This document shows, one piece after another, positions 28,216-37,479 of a stretch of 64,000 nt of DNA. A model generated the notes under the pieces. It was not told where the DNA came from and did not search any database. It saw nothing but the letters and a program-made list of their open reading frames with translations. The position numbers and the translations under genes were made by a program. Source of the stretch: Cuneatibacter sp. NSJ-177 (lineage in GTDB: Bacteria; Bacillota; Clostridia; Lachnospirales; Lachnospiraceae); NCBI RefSeq assembly GCF_022867805.1, contig NZ_JALIFO010000001.1, positions 310,001-374,000 of the forward strand. Reading direction: 5' to 3'. The stretch's first letter is position 1. Every line of letters starts with the position of its first letter.

Positions 28216-29406
28216 ATGAATAAACAAGAAATTATGGAGCAAGGGGAAAAATATTTGCTCCACACCTACAATCGCTATCCGCTGGTGCTGGATCACGGAG
28301 ACGGTGTATATTTATACGACAATGAAGGCAACAAATATCTGGATTTCTGCGCGGGAATTGCGGTGTTTGCCCTTGGCTACAATAATAAAGAATACAATGA
28401 CGCCGTCAAGAGCCAGGTGGACCGGCTGATCCACAGCTCCAATTATTTTTACAATGAACCCACCGTGGAGGCAGCGAGGAAACTGTCAGAGGCATCCGGT
28501 ATGCCGAAGGTGTTCTTTGCCAACAGCGGAACGGAAGCAGTGGAAGGCGCGCTGAAAACGGCTTTGCGCTATGCCTATGACCGGGACGGGTATAACGGCC
28601 ATGAGATCATCGCCATGAATCATTCGTTCCATGGCCGCAGCCTGGGCGCCCTGTCCGTGACCGGAAACGCCCATTATCAGGATCCGTTTAAACCTTTGAT
28701 CTCCGGGATCCGTTTTGCGGATTTCAATGACCTGGAAAGCGTGAAGGCCCAGGTCAGCGAGAAGACCTGCGCCATTATTGTGGAGCCGGTCCAGGGCGAA
28801 GGCGGCATTTACCCTGCCACGGAGGAGTTCTTAAAGGGACTGCGCGCGCTCTGCGATGAGAAGGATATTATTCTGATTTTTGATGAAATCCAGTGCGGCA
28901 TGGGCCGGACCGGTACCATGTTCGCCTGCCAGCACTACGGCGTTCTGCCGGATGTGATGACTGTGGCCAAAGCCCTTGGCTGTGGGGTGCCGGTCGGCGC
29001 GTTCCTCTGCAATGAGAAGGCTTCCGCCCTGAAACCGGGGGATCACGGAACCACTTACGGAGGGAATCCCCTGGTAGGAGCCGCTGCCAGCAAGGTCCTG
29101 GACCTCTACCAGTCCATGAATATTCTGGAAAATGTCCGGAAGGTCGGAGCTTACCTGGGCCAGAAATTGACAGAGCTGGCTGAAAAGTATGAGAAGATCA
29201 CGGCCCACCGCGGAGTCGGCCTGATTCATGGCCTGGAGTTTTCCGTTCCGGTAGGGGAGATCATTGTGGAATCCCAGAAACGCGGTTTGATTTTGATCAA
29301 TGCGGGAAGCAATATCCTGCGTTTTGTACCGCCGCTGATCATTACGGAACAGGATGTGGACCATATGATCGATATTTTGGATCCGGTTTTGCGGGATATG
29401 CTGTAA
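28216..29406 (+). CDS. argD: acetylornithine aminotransferase
   Basis: Class III PLP aminotransferase of 396 residues, converting N-acetylglutamate semialdehyde to N-acetylornithine. The PLP lysine is Lys252 in VAKALGCGVPVGAF; FDEIQCGMGRTG and GTEAVEGALK are also typical. It begins directly after the argB stop. Last gene of the argCJBD operon. Confidence 0.95.
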   Translation: MNKQEIMEQGEKYLLHTYNRYPLVLDHGDGVYLYDNEGNKYLDFCAGIAVFALGYNNKEYNDAVKSQVDRLIHSSNYFYNEPTVEAARKLSEASGMPKVFFANSGTEAVEGALKTALRYAYDRDGYNGHEIIAMNHSFHGRSLGALSVTGNAHYQDPFKPLISGIRFADFNDLESVKAQVSEKTCAIIVEPVQGEGGIYPATEEFLKGLRALCDEKDIILIFDEIQCGMGRTGTMFACQHYGVLPDVMTVAKALGCGVPVGAFLCNEKASALKPGDHGTTYGGNPLVGAAASKVLDLYQSMNILENVRKVGAYLGQKLTELAEKYEKITAHRGVGLIHGLEFSVPVGEIIVESQKRGLILINAGSNILRFVPPLIITEQDVDHMIDILDPVLRDML

Positions 29407-29415
29407 GAGGATTAG

Positions 29416-29456
29416 GGGGACCGAACCCGGAGCGAAAAGCCCGTGCGGTCCCCTTT
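29416..29456 (+). terminator. probable terminator after argD
   Basis: GGGGACCG (29416-29423) pairs with CGGTCCCC (29446-29453), followed by only three T residues. Moderate support for an end to the arginine operon. Confidence 0.55.
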
Positions 29457-29524
29457 GCGCACGCTGAAATACAAGGAAAATACCGGAAAACAAAGAAAGG
29501 CCGAATAGGGGAAAGGATGCAGCC

Positions 29525-30040
29525 ATGAAAAAATTATTGGTCGTTGTAGATATGCAGGTGGATTTTGTGAATGGAGCGCTGGGAACGCCGGAAGCCTGCG
29601 GAATCGTTGGCAAGGTCAAAGAAAAAATCGAAGCGGCAAAAAGGGAGGGAGCGGAGGTGATCTTTACTCTGGACACCCATGGAGAGGACTATATGGAGAC
29701 GCAGGAGGGGAAAAACCTTCCGGTTCCCCACTGCATCCGCGGCACCGAAGGATGGCGGCTGGTTCCGGAACTCCGGCCGCTGGCGGAAGGCTGTGTGAAA
29801 CTGGAAAAGCCGGCATTCGGCAGCATTTCCCTGGCGCATCTGGCCGGAAAAGGGCAGTACGAGGAGATTGAGCTGGTCGGACTCTGCACGGATATCTGCG
29901 TGATTTCCAATGCGCTGTTATTAAAAGCCGCGCTGCCGGAGGTTCCGATTCGGGTGGATGCCTCCTGCTGCGCTGGGGTCACGCCGGAAAGCCATGAAAA
30001 TGCCCTGAAGGCCATGAAAATGTGCCAGATTCTGGTATAG
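29525..30040 (+). CDS. isochorismatase-family cysteine hydrolase (nicotinamidase-like)
   Basis: A 171-residue hydrolase with the Asp-Lys-Cys triad of the family: Asp in VVDMQVDFVNG, Lys in KPAFGS and Cys125 in GLCTDICVISN. Nicotinamidases share this layout and size, but other amidases do too, so the substrate is open. The CTDICV motif is closer to nicotinamidase-like than to isochorismatase members. It stands alone between the arginine operon and a pheA promoter. Confidence 0.85.
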   Translation: MKKLLVVVDMQVDFVNGALGTPEACGIVGKVKEKIEAAKREGAEVIFTLDTHGEDYMETQEGKNLPVPHCIRGTEGWRLVPELRPLAEGCVKLEKPAFGSISLAHLAGKGQYEEIELVGLCTDICVISNALLLKAALPEVPIRVDASCCAGVTPESHENALKAMKMCQILV

Positions 30041-30066
30041 ACACGGCTTTTTCCCTGTGATATACT
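30038..30066 (+). promoter_or_regulatory. pheA: pheA operon promoter
   Basis: TAGACA (30038-30043, overlapping the previous stop codon), a 17-base spacer and TATACT (30061-30066), 35 bases before pheA. Confidence 0.6.
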
Positions 30067-30101
30067 AAACAAACCAATGTTTGTGACAGGAGAGGAATGC
30101 C

Positions 30102-31229
30102 GTGGATTTACTGAAAATTCGAGATGAAATTGATGAGATCGATCAAAAGATTGCGCAGCTATTTGAGCGGCGGATGAAATTGTGCCAGGATGTGGCGGAA
30201 TTTAAAATAGAAACCGGGAAGGCGGTCTTTGATCCGGTTAGGGAGCAGCAAAAAATCGAGCGGATCGGAACACTTTTGCAGGGAGAATTTGACAGCCAAG
30301 GGATGCAGGAGGTTCTCTCCCATATGATGGCGATCAGCAGGAAACGCCAATATCAGCTCCTTGTGGAGAACGGGAAAGAGGAACCTACCGGGTTTTCTAT
30401 GGTGCGGGAACTGTCGGTGGAAGGAAAGAGCGTCGCCTACGCCGGAGTGGAAGGGGCTTATGGCTATGAAGCCACGATGCAGTTTTTCGGGCCGGAAGCA
30501 GAGAAATTTTCCTGCCCGAACCATGCGCTGGTCATGAAGGCCGTGGAGGAAGGGAAGGCGGACTACGGCGTGCTTCCCATTGAGAATTCTTCGGCCGGAG
30601 CGGTGACGGATGTCTTTGATCTTCTGATGAACTATGACATCTGCGTGGTGGCGGAGATGAGCCTTTCGATCTCCCACTGCCTGCTGGGGCTTCCGGAAGC
30701 AGAGCTATCGGATATCCGGCAGGTTCATTCTCATCCCCAGGCGCTGCAGCAGTGCAGCCAGTATCTGGGGAAGCACCCGGAATGGCAGCAGGTGCCGGAA
30801 GGCAATACGGCGGCCAGCGCCAAGATGGTTGCGGAGAAGGGGGAGAAAGGTGCGGCGGCCGTGGCCAGCGAGACGGCGGCAGAATTGTACGGCCTGAAAG
30901 TGTTGGCGCCGTCCATCAACCACAATAAAACCAACACAACCCGCTTTGTGATTGTGACCAAACAGAAGATTTATCTGGAAACCGCGGATAAGCTTTGCCT
31001 GTGCCTGGAATGCCGTCATGAGACTGGCACGCTGTACCGGCTTTTGTCTCATTTTGCCTACAACGGCCTAAACCTGACGCAGATTGAATCCCGTCCGATT
31101 CCGGGACGGAGCTGGGAGTACCGTTTCTTTGTGGATGTGGAAGGAAACCTGAAGGATTCCGGCGTGCAGAATGCAGTGAAAGGATTAAAGGAGGAGACGG
31201 TGTCATGCCGGATTTTAGGAAATTGTTAG
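30102..31229 (+). CDS. pheA: bifunctional chorismate mutase / prephenate dehydratase (P-protein)
   Basis: Makes phenylpyruvate from chorismate via prephenate. The 375-residue protein has an AroQ-type chorismate mutase at residues 1-85 (IRDEIDEIDQKIAQLFERR), prephenate dehydratase at about 108-285 with the TTRFVIV motif, and an ACT regulatory domain at the end with ESRPIPGRSW, where phenylalanine normally binds to inhibit. The start is GTG with GGAGAGG ahead. The 3' end overlaps the DUF815 gene by 25 bases. Confidence 0.95.
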   Translation: MDLLKIRDEIDEIDQKIAQLFERRMKLCQDVAEFKIETGKAVFDPVREQQKIERIGTLLQGEFDSQGMQEVLSHMMAISRKRQYQLLVENGKEEPTGFSMVRELSVEGKSVAYAGVEGAYGYEATMQFFGPEAEKFSCPNHALVMKAVEEGKADYGVLPIENSSAGAVTDVFDLLMNYDICVVAEMSLSISHCLLGLPEAELSDIRQVHSHPQALQQCSQYLGKHPEWQQVPEGNTAASAKMVAEKGEKGAAAVASETAAELYGLKVLAPSINHNKTNTTRFVIVTKQKIYLETADKLCLCLECRHETGTLYRLLSHFAYNGLNLTQIESRPIPGRSWEYRFFVDVEGNLKDSGVQNAVKGLKEETVSCRILGNC

Positions 31230-32527
31230 GGGAATCAAGAATTGCCAAGGAAATGATTTTATATCGGGATTTTGAGCATCAGGATATTTTTGACGGGATG
31301 CGGGAGCTGATGGACGGCGGCAGCACGGACAATCTTTATCCAACGCTGAACGGCCTGGTGGAGATGGCCAACACCCATGGGTTTGAGGGAAATGTCTGGC
31401 ACAATTTCCTCGCCTACATTCTGGCCAACCATGAGAACGCGTTCAGCACCACCTGCGAGATCCGGGGAAAAGTGGAAGGGAGCATCAATACGCTGGCGCT
31501 CCATGATTTCCGGATTTTCCAGGCATTGTTTGCCTATGATTTAGCGGAATTGGACCGGGAGCTCGGCACGCAGGAGTTCGGGGTGCTGAAAAATTACCGC
31601 AGCGCCACCGGTATCAGCAAGGTATTTAACGCCAGGATCCGGGACCGGATCGAAGAGCTCAGCATTCATCTGGCGAACACGAAGAGCCCGGATGAGTTCC
31701 TGGACTGTGTGACCCAGTTCTACAAAGAATTTGGCGTCGGCAAGTATGGTCTTCACAAAGCGTTTAAAGTAGAGCATGTGGAGGGCGGTCAGGCACATAT
31801 CCTGCCGATCACCAAGACGGAACATGTGCGCCTTTCTGATCTGGTAGGCTACGAATTACAGAAGAAAAGGCTGATCGAGAACACCGAAGCTTTTGTTGCG
31901 GGCAAAAAGGCCAACAATTGCCTGCTGTTCGGCGACGCCGGAACGGGGAAATCTTCCAGCATCAAAGCGATTCTGAACGAGTATTATGATCAAGGGCTGA
32001 GAATGATTGAAATCTACAAACATCAGTTCCAGGATCTGACTTCGGTGATCGCTCAGATTAAAAATCGGAATTACAAGTTTATCATCTATATGGACGATCT
32101 GTCCTTTGAAGATTTTGAGGTTGAATATAAGTATTTGAAGGCGGTGATCGAAGGCGGCTTGGAGCGGCGGCCGGAAAATGTCCTGATCTATGCCACCTCC
32201 AACCGGCGCCACCTGATCCGGGAACGCTTTACCGACAAGCGGGAGGCGGATGATGAGCTGCACAGTTCGGATACGGTGCAAGAGAAGCTTTCCCTGGCTT
32301 ACCGGTTCGGCGTGACGATCTATTACGGGATGCCGGATAAGAAACAGTTCCAGCACATCGTAAAGACCCTGGCGGCCCGGAGCGACCTTTCGCTCAGCGA
32401 GGAGGAGCTGTTCCATGAGGCAAATATCTGGGAGCTGCAGCACGGCGGGATGTCAGGCCGGACCGCAACCCAGTTTATCACCTATCTGTTGGGCAAAGAA
32501 AAAAGTAAGGAGGCGAAGCTGTCATGA
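31205..32527 (+). CDS. DUF815 family ATP-binding protein
   Basis: AAA-like ATPase of 440 residues. The Walker A motif GDAGTGKSSS is near residue 242, and Walker B-like FIIYMDDLSFE near 293. ATSNRRHLIRERF is a family hallmark around 338. The first 200 residues are helical and unassigned. DUF815 proteins are conserved in bacteria without a defined role. It is translationally coupled to pheA and to the nitroreductase (4-base ATGA overlap). Confidence 0.85.
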   Translation: MPDFRKLLGESRIAKEMILYRDFEHQDIFDGMRELMDGGSTDNLYPTLNGLVEMANTHGFEGNVWHNFLAYILANHENAFSTTCEIRGKVEGSINTLALHDFRIFQALFAYDLAELDRELGTQEFGVLKNYRSATGISKVFNARIRDRIEELSIHLANTKSPDEFLDCVTQFYKEFGVGKYGLHKAFKVEHVEGGQAHILPITKTEHVRLSDLVGYELQKKRLIENTEAFVAGKKANNCLLFGDAGTGKSSSIKAILNEYYDQGLRMIEIYKHQFQDLTSVIAQIKNRNYKFIIYMDDLSFEDFEVEYKYLKAVIEGGLERRPENVLIYATSNRRHLIRERFTDKREADDELHSSDTVQEKLSLAYRFGVTIYYGMPDKKQFQHIVKTLAARSDLSLSEEELFHEANIWELQHGGMSGRTATQFITYLLGKEKSKEAKLS

Positions 32528-33045
32528 AAAAAGACGTTTTGGAGGCATTGAAAGCGAGACGGAGCATCCGGAAGTATAAGCCGGAGCAGGTCTCCGAAGA
32601 ACTGCTGAACGCGGTGCTGGAGGCGGGAACCTACGCGCCCACGGCCATGGGACGCCAGGACCCGGTGATGGTGGTGGTCCAGGATCCTGCGTTAAGACAG
32701 AAGATCTCCGAGATGAACCGGAAGGTGGCGGGAAGCAATTCAGATCCGTATTACGGCGCGCCGACGATTATTTTGGTTTTGGCCGACGGGACGCACCCGA
32801 ACTTTATTCAGGATTGCAGCTGTGTGCTGGCTAACTTGATGAATGCTGCCTATGCCGCTGGGCTGGGGTCCTGCTGGATCAACCGGGAATTGGAGATGTT
32901 CGACAGCCCGGAGGGCAAAGCACTCCTCGCCGAGTGGGGCCTGCCGGAGAACTTCCGAGGCGTCGGAGCCTGTGCGCTGGGCTATCCGGATCAGGAGCTG
33001 CCTGAGCCGAAGACGAGAAAAGACGGATATGTGATCAGAAAGTAA
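32524..33045 (+). CDS. nitroreductase-family FMN protein
   Basis: A 173-residue flavin oxidoreductase. The N-terminal RRSIRKYKPEQV and TYAPTAMGRQ motifs bind FMN, and GLGSCWINR is the usual mid-domain motif. Members reduce nitro compounds, quinones or flavins with NAD(P)H. The gene overlaps DUF815 (ATGA) and ends just before a strong terminator. Confidence 0.88.
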   Translation: MKKDVLEALKARRSIRKYKPEQVSEELLNAVLEAGTYAPTAMGRQDPVMVVVQDPALRQKISEMNRKVAGSNSDPYYGAPTIILVLADGTHPNFIQDCSCVLANLMNAAYAAGLGSCWINRELEMFDSPEGKALLAEWGLPENFRGVGACALGYPDQELPEPKTRKDGYVIRK

Positions 33046-33052
33046 AGGGACA

Positions 33053-33098
33053 GAGCTGCTGCAAAAGAAAAACTCTTGCAGCAGCTCCATTTTTCTTT
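33053..33098 (+). terminator. rho-independent terminator
   Basis: A perfect 12-bp stem, GAGCTGCTGCAA (33053-33064) with TTGCAGCAGCTC (33076-33087), followed by a T-rich stretch. It closes the pheA-DUF815-nitroreductase operon. Confidence 0.85.
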
Positions 33099-33183
33099 TG
33101 CAGGAGTATCATATCAAAGGGTAACCCGCCGTATATCTTCCCCCGAATTTGTCCATACTCCAGGTACGAACAGGAGGCGGATT

Positions 33184-33369
33184 ATGATTGTAACGTCCAG
33201 AACGCGGGAGGGTGAACCTCTTCCCGAAGAGCGGATGCGTCAAGTGTCTCTGACGGAGAACCCCCAGATCGACCGGCTGCTTCAGCGGGTGATGATGCGG
33301 GTAAATCAGGAGGCGGAGCAGGATGGAGCAGCGAAAGAAAGCCGCGATCTATATCCGGGTATCTACTGA
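33184..33369 (+). CDS. small protein ahead of the recombinase, unknown
   Basis: A 61-residue charged protein beginning at ATG 33184 after a good AGGAGG site (33171-33176). It overlaps the recombinase start by 47 bases in another frame, so it is probably a coupled leader gene of the same transcript. No domain recognised. It could be a small regulator of the recombinase or a translational coupler. Confidence 0.55.
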   Translation: MIVTSRTREGEPLPEERMRQVSLTENPQIDRLLQRVMMRVNQEAEQDGAAKESRDLYPGIY

Positions 33370-34687
33370 CGCCCAGCGGGAGGAAGGCTATTCCATCGAC
33401 GCGCAGAAAGAAGCGCTGACAGCCTACTGTATTTCCAAGCAGATTTCTAATTATGAATATTATATCGACGGCGGGTTCACCGGCAGCAATCTAAACCGTC
33501 CGGAAATGCAGCGCATGATTGAGGATGCGGAAAGCGGACGGCTCAGCCATGTGGTGGTCTATAAGTTAGACCGCCTGTCCCGAAGTCAAAAAGATACGCT
33601 CTATCTGATCGAGGATGTGCTGAATCCCCACCAAGTGGCGTTTGTCTCATTAAATGAAAGCATGGATACCGGGACGCCGATGGGGCGGCTGATGCTGGGG
33701 ATTCTGTCGGCCTTTGCCCAGTTGGAGCGGGAGAACATCCGGGAGAGGACCCGCATGGGGATGCGGGAGAGAGTGCGGGCCGGTTACTGGATGGGCGGAG
33801 GCAAAATTCCTTTCGGGTACGACTACGACGAAGCCCAGGGAATTCTGGTCCCGAACGCCGACGCAGACCGGGTGCGGGAGATGTACCGGCTGTATCTGGA
33901 AGGGTATTCACCGCAGAATATTGCGGATATGATGGGGCTTAAATATGACCGGCTGGTGATTCAGATCTTAAAGCGTAAGACCAACATCGGAGTTATCGTG
34001 TACCAAGGGGAAGAATATCCGGGGCGGCATGAACCGCTGATCAGCCGGGAAGTCTACGAGGAGACCATGCTTGCCATGGAGGAGCGGTCGGGAAAAAATC
34101 TTCACAGCGAAGTGAATTTGCTGACCGGGCTGGTCTACTGCGGGCGCTGCGGGGCAAAGATGCGCTACCAGAAATGGGGAAAGAAAGGCCATAAGCTGGT
34201 CTGCTATTCCCGTCAGGGGAGCAAACCGTATCTGATCCGGGATCCGGACTGCACGCAGGAATATGTCTGGGCCGACGAGGTGGAAGACGCTGTGGCCGAG
34301 GATCTGTTTCGATTCAGCGCAGAAAAAACGCTGGATCCCGGCTCGGAGGCGGAAAGAGGCGTACTGGAACTGCTGGAACAGCAGCTCCTGCGGGCGGAGA
34401 AAAAATTAAAACGCCTGTATTCCCTGTACAGTGAAGGGGAAGACGAGGCGCTTCGGGAAACCGTGGCCGAGCAGAAAAAGGAGACGGCGGCGATCCGGGA
34501 AAAACTGGAGCTGGAGAAAAACCGGAAGGCTCTGTCGAAACGACGAAAAAAGACCTTAGACCGGATCTCCAGCCTGAAAGAAGTCTGGCATGTGATGACT
34601 CCGATGGAAAAAAGAGCCGTCGTGGACCAGGTAATTGAGCGGGTTGTGGTGACGGGGCAGACCCTGCAAATCGAATATAAACTGTAG
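33323..34687 (+). CDS. large serine recombinase
   Basis: Site-specific serine recombinase of 454 residues. The N-terminal resolvase domain contains YIRVSTDAQREEG with catalytic Ser14, and YKLDRLSRSQKDTL. A recombinase domain (GKIPFGYDY onward) and a zinc ribbon (CGRCGAKM ... PDCTQ) follow, then a coiled coil (about residues 345-415). The architecture is that of integrases of phages and conjugative transposons. There are no other mobile-element genes on either side, and the gene looks intact. It may be the remnant of a lost element or a domesticated enzyme. Confidence 0.92.
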   Translation: MEQRKKAAIYIRVSTDAQREEGYSIDAQKEALTAYCISKQISNYEYYIDGGFTGSNLNRPEMQRMIEDAESGRLSHVVVYKLDRLSRSQKDTLYLIEDVLNPHQVAFVSLNESMDTGTPMGRLMLGILSAFAQLERENIRERTRMGMRERVRAGYWMGGGKIPFGYDYDEAQGILVPNADADRVREMYRLYLEGYSPQNIADMMGLKYDRLVIQILKRKTNIGVIVYQGEEYPGRHEPLISREVYEETMLAMEERSGKNLHSEVNLLTGLVYCGRCGAKMRYQKWGKKGHKLVCYSRQGSKPYLIRDPDCTQEYVWADEVEDAVAEDLFRFSAEKTLDPGSEAERGVLELLEQQLLRAEKKLKRLYSLYSEGEDEALRETVAEQKKETAAIREKLELEKNRKALSKRRKKTLDRISSLKEVWHVMTPMEKRAVVDQVIERVVVTGQTLQIEYKL

Positions 34688-34703
34688 GGCCTGCCCTTTC
34701 GGG

Positions 34704-36446
34704 CTATTCCACCGGCGTCAGCCCTTTTAACGTGGGGACCGCCATCAGGGAATAGTTGGTGTGGTAGATCACAAAGCCGGGCTTTCCGGCCGCAGGCTTT
34801 TTCACCTGTTTCTTCTGGATATAGTCCACCTCCACTTTATCCGCGTCCCTTGCGCTGGAATAATACGCGGCCAGCTGGCCGGCTTCCTCATAGACCCGGT
34901 CCGGCAGCTCTTTTCCCTCGGTCTTTACGATCACATGGGAGCCGGGAATTCCTTTGGCGTGAAACCACCAGTCTCCGCCGTTTGCAAACTGGAAGGTCAG
35001 CTCCTCATTCTGGAAATTATTCTTTCCTACATAGATGTGGAACCCGTCGGAGGAAAGATAGTGAAAAGGACGGCTGGTGATCTTCACTTTTTTCTTGTCC
35101 CCGGCATGTTTTTTGATGTAGCCGGAATCCTGGAGTTCCCGCTTGATCTCCACCAGATCCTCCTCCTGGAGGGCGATGGCAAGAGCCGTGCGGATGGATT
35201 CCAAGTGGTCGATCTCCGCCTTGGTCTCGGCTAACAGGTCGATCAGCGCTTCGTAGGTCCTCTTTAGCTTGTTGTAGCGTTCGAAATATTTCTGGGCGTT
35301 CTCCTGGGCAGAGAGGGTGGGATCCAGCGGGATGGCGAGTTCTTTGTTATCGTCGTAATAGTTAGGCGCGGTCAGGGACTTTTCTCCGCCGGAGAGCTCA
35401 TAGCCGTAGGTCTGGATCAGTTCCCCGTAAACCCGGTATTTCTCTCTCTTTTCCGTATCTTTTTGCTGCTTTTGCTGTAAATCATATTTTTTGTAATTCC
35501 GCTCCAGGGCTGTCTGGACGATCCGGCGGAGCTCCGAGGATTTCTGGCGGATCCGGGTGACCGTGCTCTTTTCCGCATAGTAGGTTTCCAGTACCTGGCT
35601 CATGGACGGAAAGTCTTTTTCTTGGGCATCCGGATACAGTTTCAGCGAGAGCGCGGCAAATTCCAGGGGCTCGTCCCCGCGGTAGAGGATGTTGGGGGTG
35701 AAGCGTTCCTCTTTCACATCCTCAATCAGGTGGCAGAACGTTTTGTAGAGATGAAGCCTCTCCAGCTCCCCGTAAGCCTGCATGGGCTGTCCGGAGTCCA
35801 AACCGGCGCGGAAACAGATCTCCTCGGCGATCAGCGGGCTGATGCCGGTGAGACCCGTATAGAGCGCTTTGCCCGCCGGCTGGGGAAGGGCGCAGATTTT
35901 TTCGTAGAACTCTGCCTCGGTGATGGAGAGGGGATCCAGCTTGTGCTGGGTTTCCGGGATAAAATAAGGCCGCCCCGGCAAAACCTCCCGTACGGAGCTG
36001 ATGTTCAGGGAAATATGCTTGATGCTGTCCAGGATCTTATCCCCGCTGTCGGTGAAAATGATGTTGCTGTGCTTTCCCATCAGCTCGATGATCAGATATT
36101 TCCGGCAGACGTCCCCCAGCTCGTCCAGATGCTCCACTTCGATCTTTAAGATTCGTTCCAGGCCGGGCTGGGTGACGGAGAGGATTTTTCCGCCGCCGAT
36201 GTGCTTTCTCAGCAGCATGCAGAAGCCGGGGGCCGTGGCGGGGTTCGGTTTGTTTTTATCGGTGAAGTAGATCAGCGGCAGGCTGGCGCTCGCCGAGAGC
36301 AAGAGCCGGAGCTGTTCCTTTTGATTTTTGATTGTCAGCATCAGTTCGTCGGCTTCCGGCTGGGCGATTTTCGTGATCCGTCCGCCAATCAGCTTTCCGC
36401 GCATCTCCGATGCCATGCCTGCGATTGTAATACCATCCAGTGCCAT
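34704..36446 (-). CDS. rqcH: RqcH / Rqc2 homologue (NFACT protein)
   Basis: Ribosome quality control factor of 580 residues that binds stalled 50S-peptidyl-tRNA complexes and promotes C-terminal alanine tailing of the stuck peptide. NFACT-N, two helix-hairpin-helix-like and coiled-coil parts (about 280-430) and NFACT-R (about 450-560, with WWFHAKGIPGSHVIVKT) are in order. The key dyad, Asp97-Arg98 in Bacillus subtilis, reads Glu97-Arg98 here (PGLERIL). Older annotations call this family fibronectin-binding protein. It shares a promoter region with yicC. Confidence 0.92.
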   Translation of the reverse strand: MALDGITIAGMASEMRGKLIGGRITKIAQPEADELMLTIKNQKEQLRLLLSASASLPLIYFTDKNKPNPATAPGFCMLLRKHIGGGKILSVTQPGLERILKIEVEHLDELGDVCRKYLIIELMGKHSNIIFTDSGDKILDSIKHISLNISSVREVLPGRPYFIPETQHKLDPLSITEAEFYEKICALPQPAGKALYTGLTGISPLIAEEICFRAGLDSGQPMQAYGELERLHLYKTFCHLIEDVKEERFTPNILYRGDEPLEFAALSLKLYPDAQEKDFPSMSQVLETYYAEKSTVTRIRQKSSELRRIVQTALERNYKKYDLQQKQQKDTEKREKYRVYGELIQTYGYELSGGEKSLTAPNYYDDNKELAIPLDPTLSAQENAQKYFERYNKLKRTYEALIDLLAETKAEIDHLESIRTALAIALQEEDLVEIKRELQDSGYIKKHAGDKKKVKITSRPFHYLSSDGFHIYVGKNNFQNEELTFQFANGGDWWFHAKGIPGSHVIVKTEGKELPDRVYEEAGQLAAYYSSARDADKVEVDYIQKKQVKKPAAGKPGFVIYHTNYSLMAVPTLKGLTPVE

Positions 36447-36473
36447 ATTCTACCCTCTTTCGGTTGGAAATGT

Positions 36474-36523
36474 TTGACTTCATTGTTCATATGGATTATA
36501 ATTGACTATGTATGCAAAGTCAA
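36474..36523. promoter_or_regulatory. overlapping divergent promoters for rqcH and yicC
   Basis: Plus strand: TTGACT (36474-36479), 17-base spacer, TATAAT (36497-36502). Minus strand: TTGACT (36518-36523), 17-base spacer, TATAAT (36495-36500). The two -10 boxes share the same eight bases ATTATAAT, so two RNA polymerases cannot occupy both at once. Confidence 0.7.
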
Positions 36524-36594
36524 ATGATTCCGTAGTCTGATTGGGTTTGGGCAAAGGACGCAGGCTTTGCGATCTCAGGAAAGGATTCGGAATC

Positions 36595-37479
36595 ATGGTA
36601 AAGAGCATGACCGGCTTCGGGAGAGCAGAACTCTCCGATGAGAAGCACAAGATGCTGGTGGAGATGAAGGCAGTCAACCACCGGTACCTGGATATGAACA
36701 TCAAACTGCCGAAGAAATTCTACGCGCTGGAATCCCGTGTGCGCACCCTGTTAAAGGATTACGCCGGCCGCGGAAAGCTGGATGTTTTTATTTCCTATGA
36801 GGATTTCACCGAAGAGCAGGTGAACCTGAAATACAACCATCATCTGGCCAAGGAATACATGGAATATTTCCGGCAGATGAGCGAAGAATTTTTAATTGAA
36901 AATAATGTGAAGGTGTCCGATTTAGCCCGGTTTCCGGAAATTCTGACGATGGAACAGGCCGAGGAGGATGAGGAGCAGCTCTGGAAGCTGCTGGAAGAAG
37001 CGCTTCGGACGGCCGGAACCCAATTTGTGGAGCAGCGTCTCCGGGAAGGGGAGGCCCTGCGGCAGGATCTCTTAGGAAAGCTGAGCGGGATGGAGGAGCT
37101 GGTCTCTTTTGTAGAACAGCGCTCGCCGGAGATCACCGAAGAGTACCGGATTCGGCTGGAGACGAAAATCAGAGAACTGTTGGAGAATACGGCGATTGAT
37201 GAAAATAGGCTGATGACGGAGGCTGCCGTCTTTGCCGACAAGACCTGTGTCGACGAGGAGACCGTAAGGCTGAGGAGCCATATCGTCAGCATGCGGAAGG
37301 CGCTGGAAGATAAGACTGGGGAAAGCGTGGGGCGGAAGCTGGATTTCCTGGCCCAGGAGATGAACCGGGAAGCCAACACGATCCTCTCCAAATGCAACAA
37401 TCAGGAGGTTTCCGCAGTGGCGATTGAGTTGAAGACGGAGATCGAAAAGATTCGGGAGCAGGTGCAGAATATTGAATAA
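36595..37479 (+). CDS. yicC: YicC family endoribonuclease-like protein
   Basis: A 294-residue YicC-family protein with the N-terminal hallmark VKSMTGFGRAE and the C-terminal DUF1732 part GRKLDFLAQEMNREANT. YicC has endoribonuclease activity in Escherichia coli; that function is assumed here. The start follows AGGAAAGG. It heads the operon yicC-remA-gmk-rpoZ-rimO-pgsA and onward. Confidence 0.93.
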   Translation: MVKSMTGFGRAELSDEKHKMLVEMKAVNHRYLDMNIKLPKKFYALESRVRTLLKDYAGRGKLDVFISYEDFTEEQVNLKYNHHLAKEYMEYFRQMSEEFLIENNVKVSDLARFPEILTMEQAEEDEEQLWKLLEEALRTAGTQFVEQRLREGEALRQDLLGKLSGMEELVSFVEQRSPEITEEYRIRLETKIRELLENTAIDENRLMTEAAVFADKTCVDEETVRLRSHIVSMRKALEDKTGESVGRKLDFLAQEMNREANTILSKCNNQEVSAVAIELKTEIEKIREQVQNIE

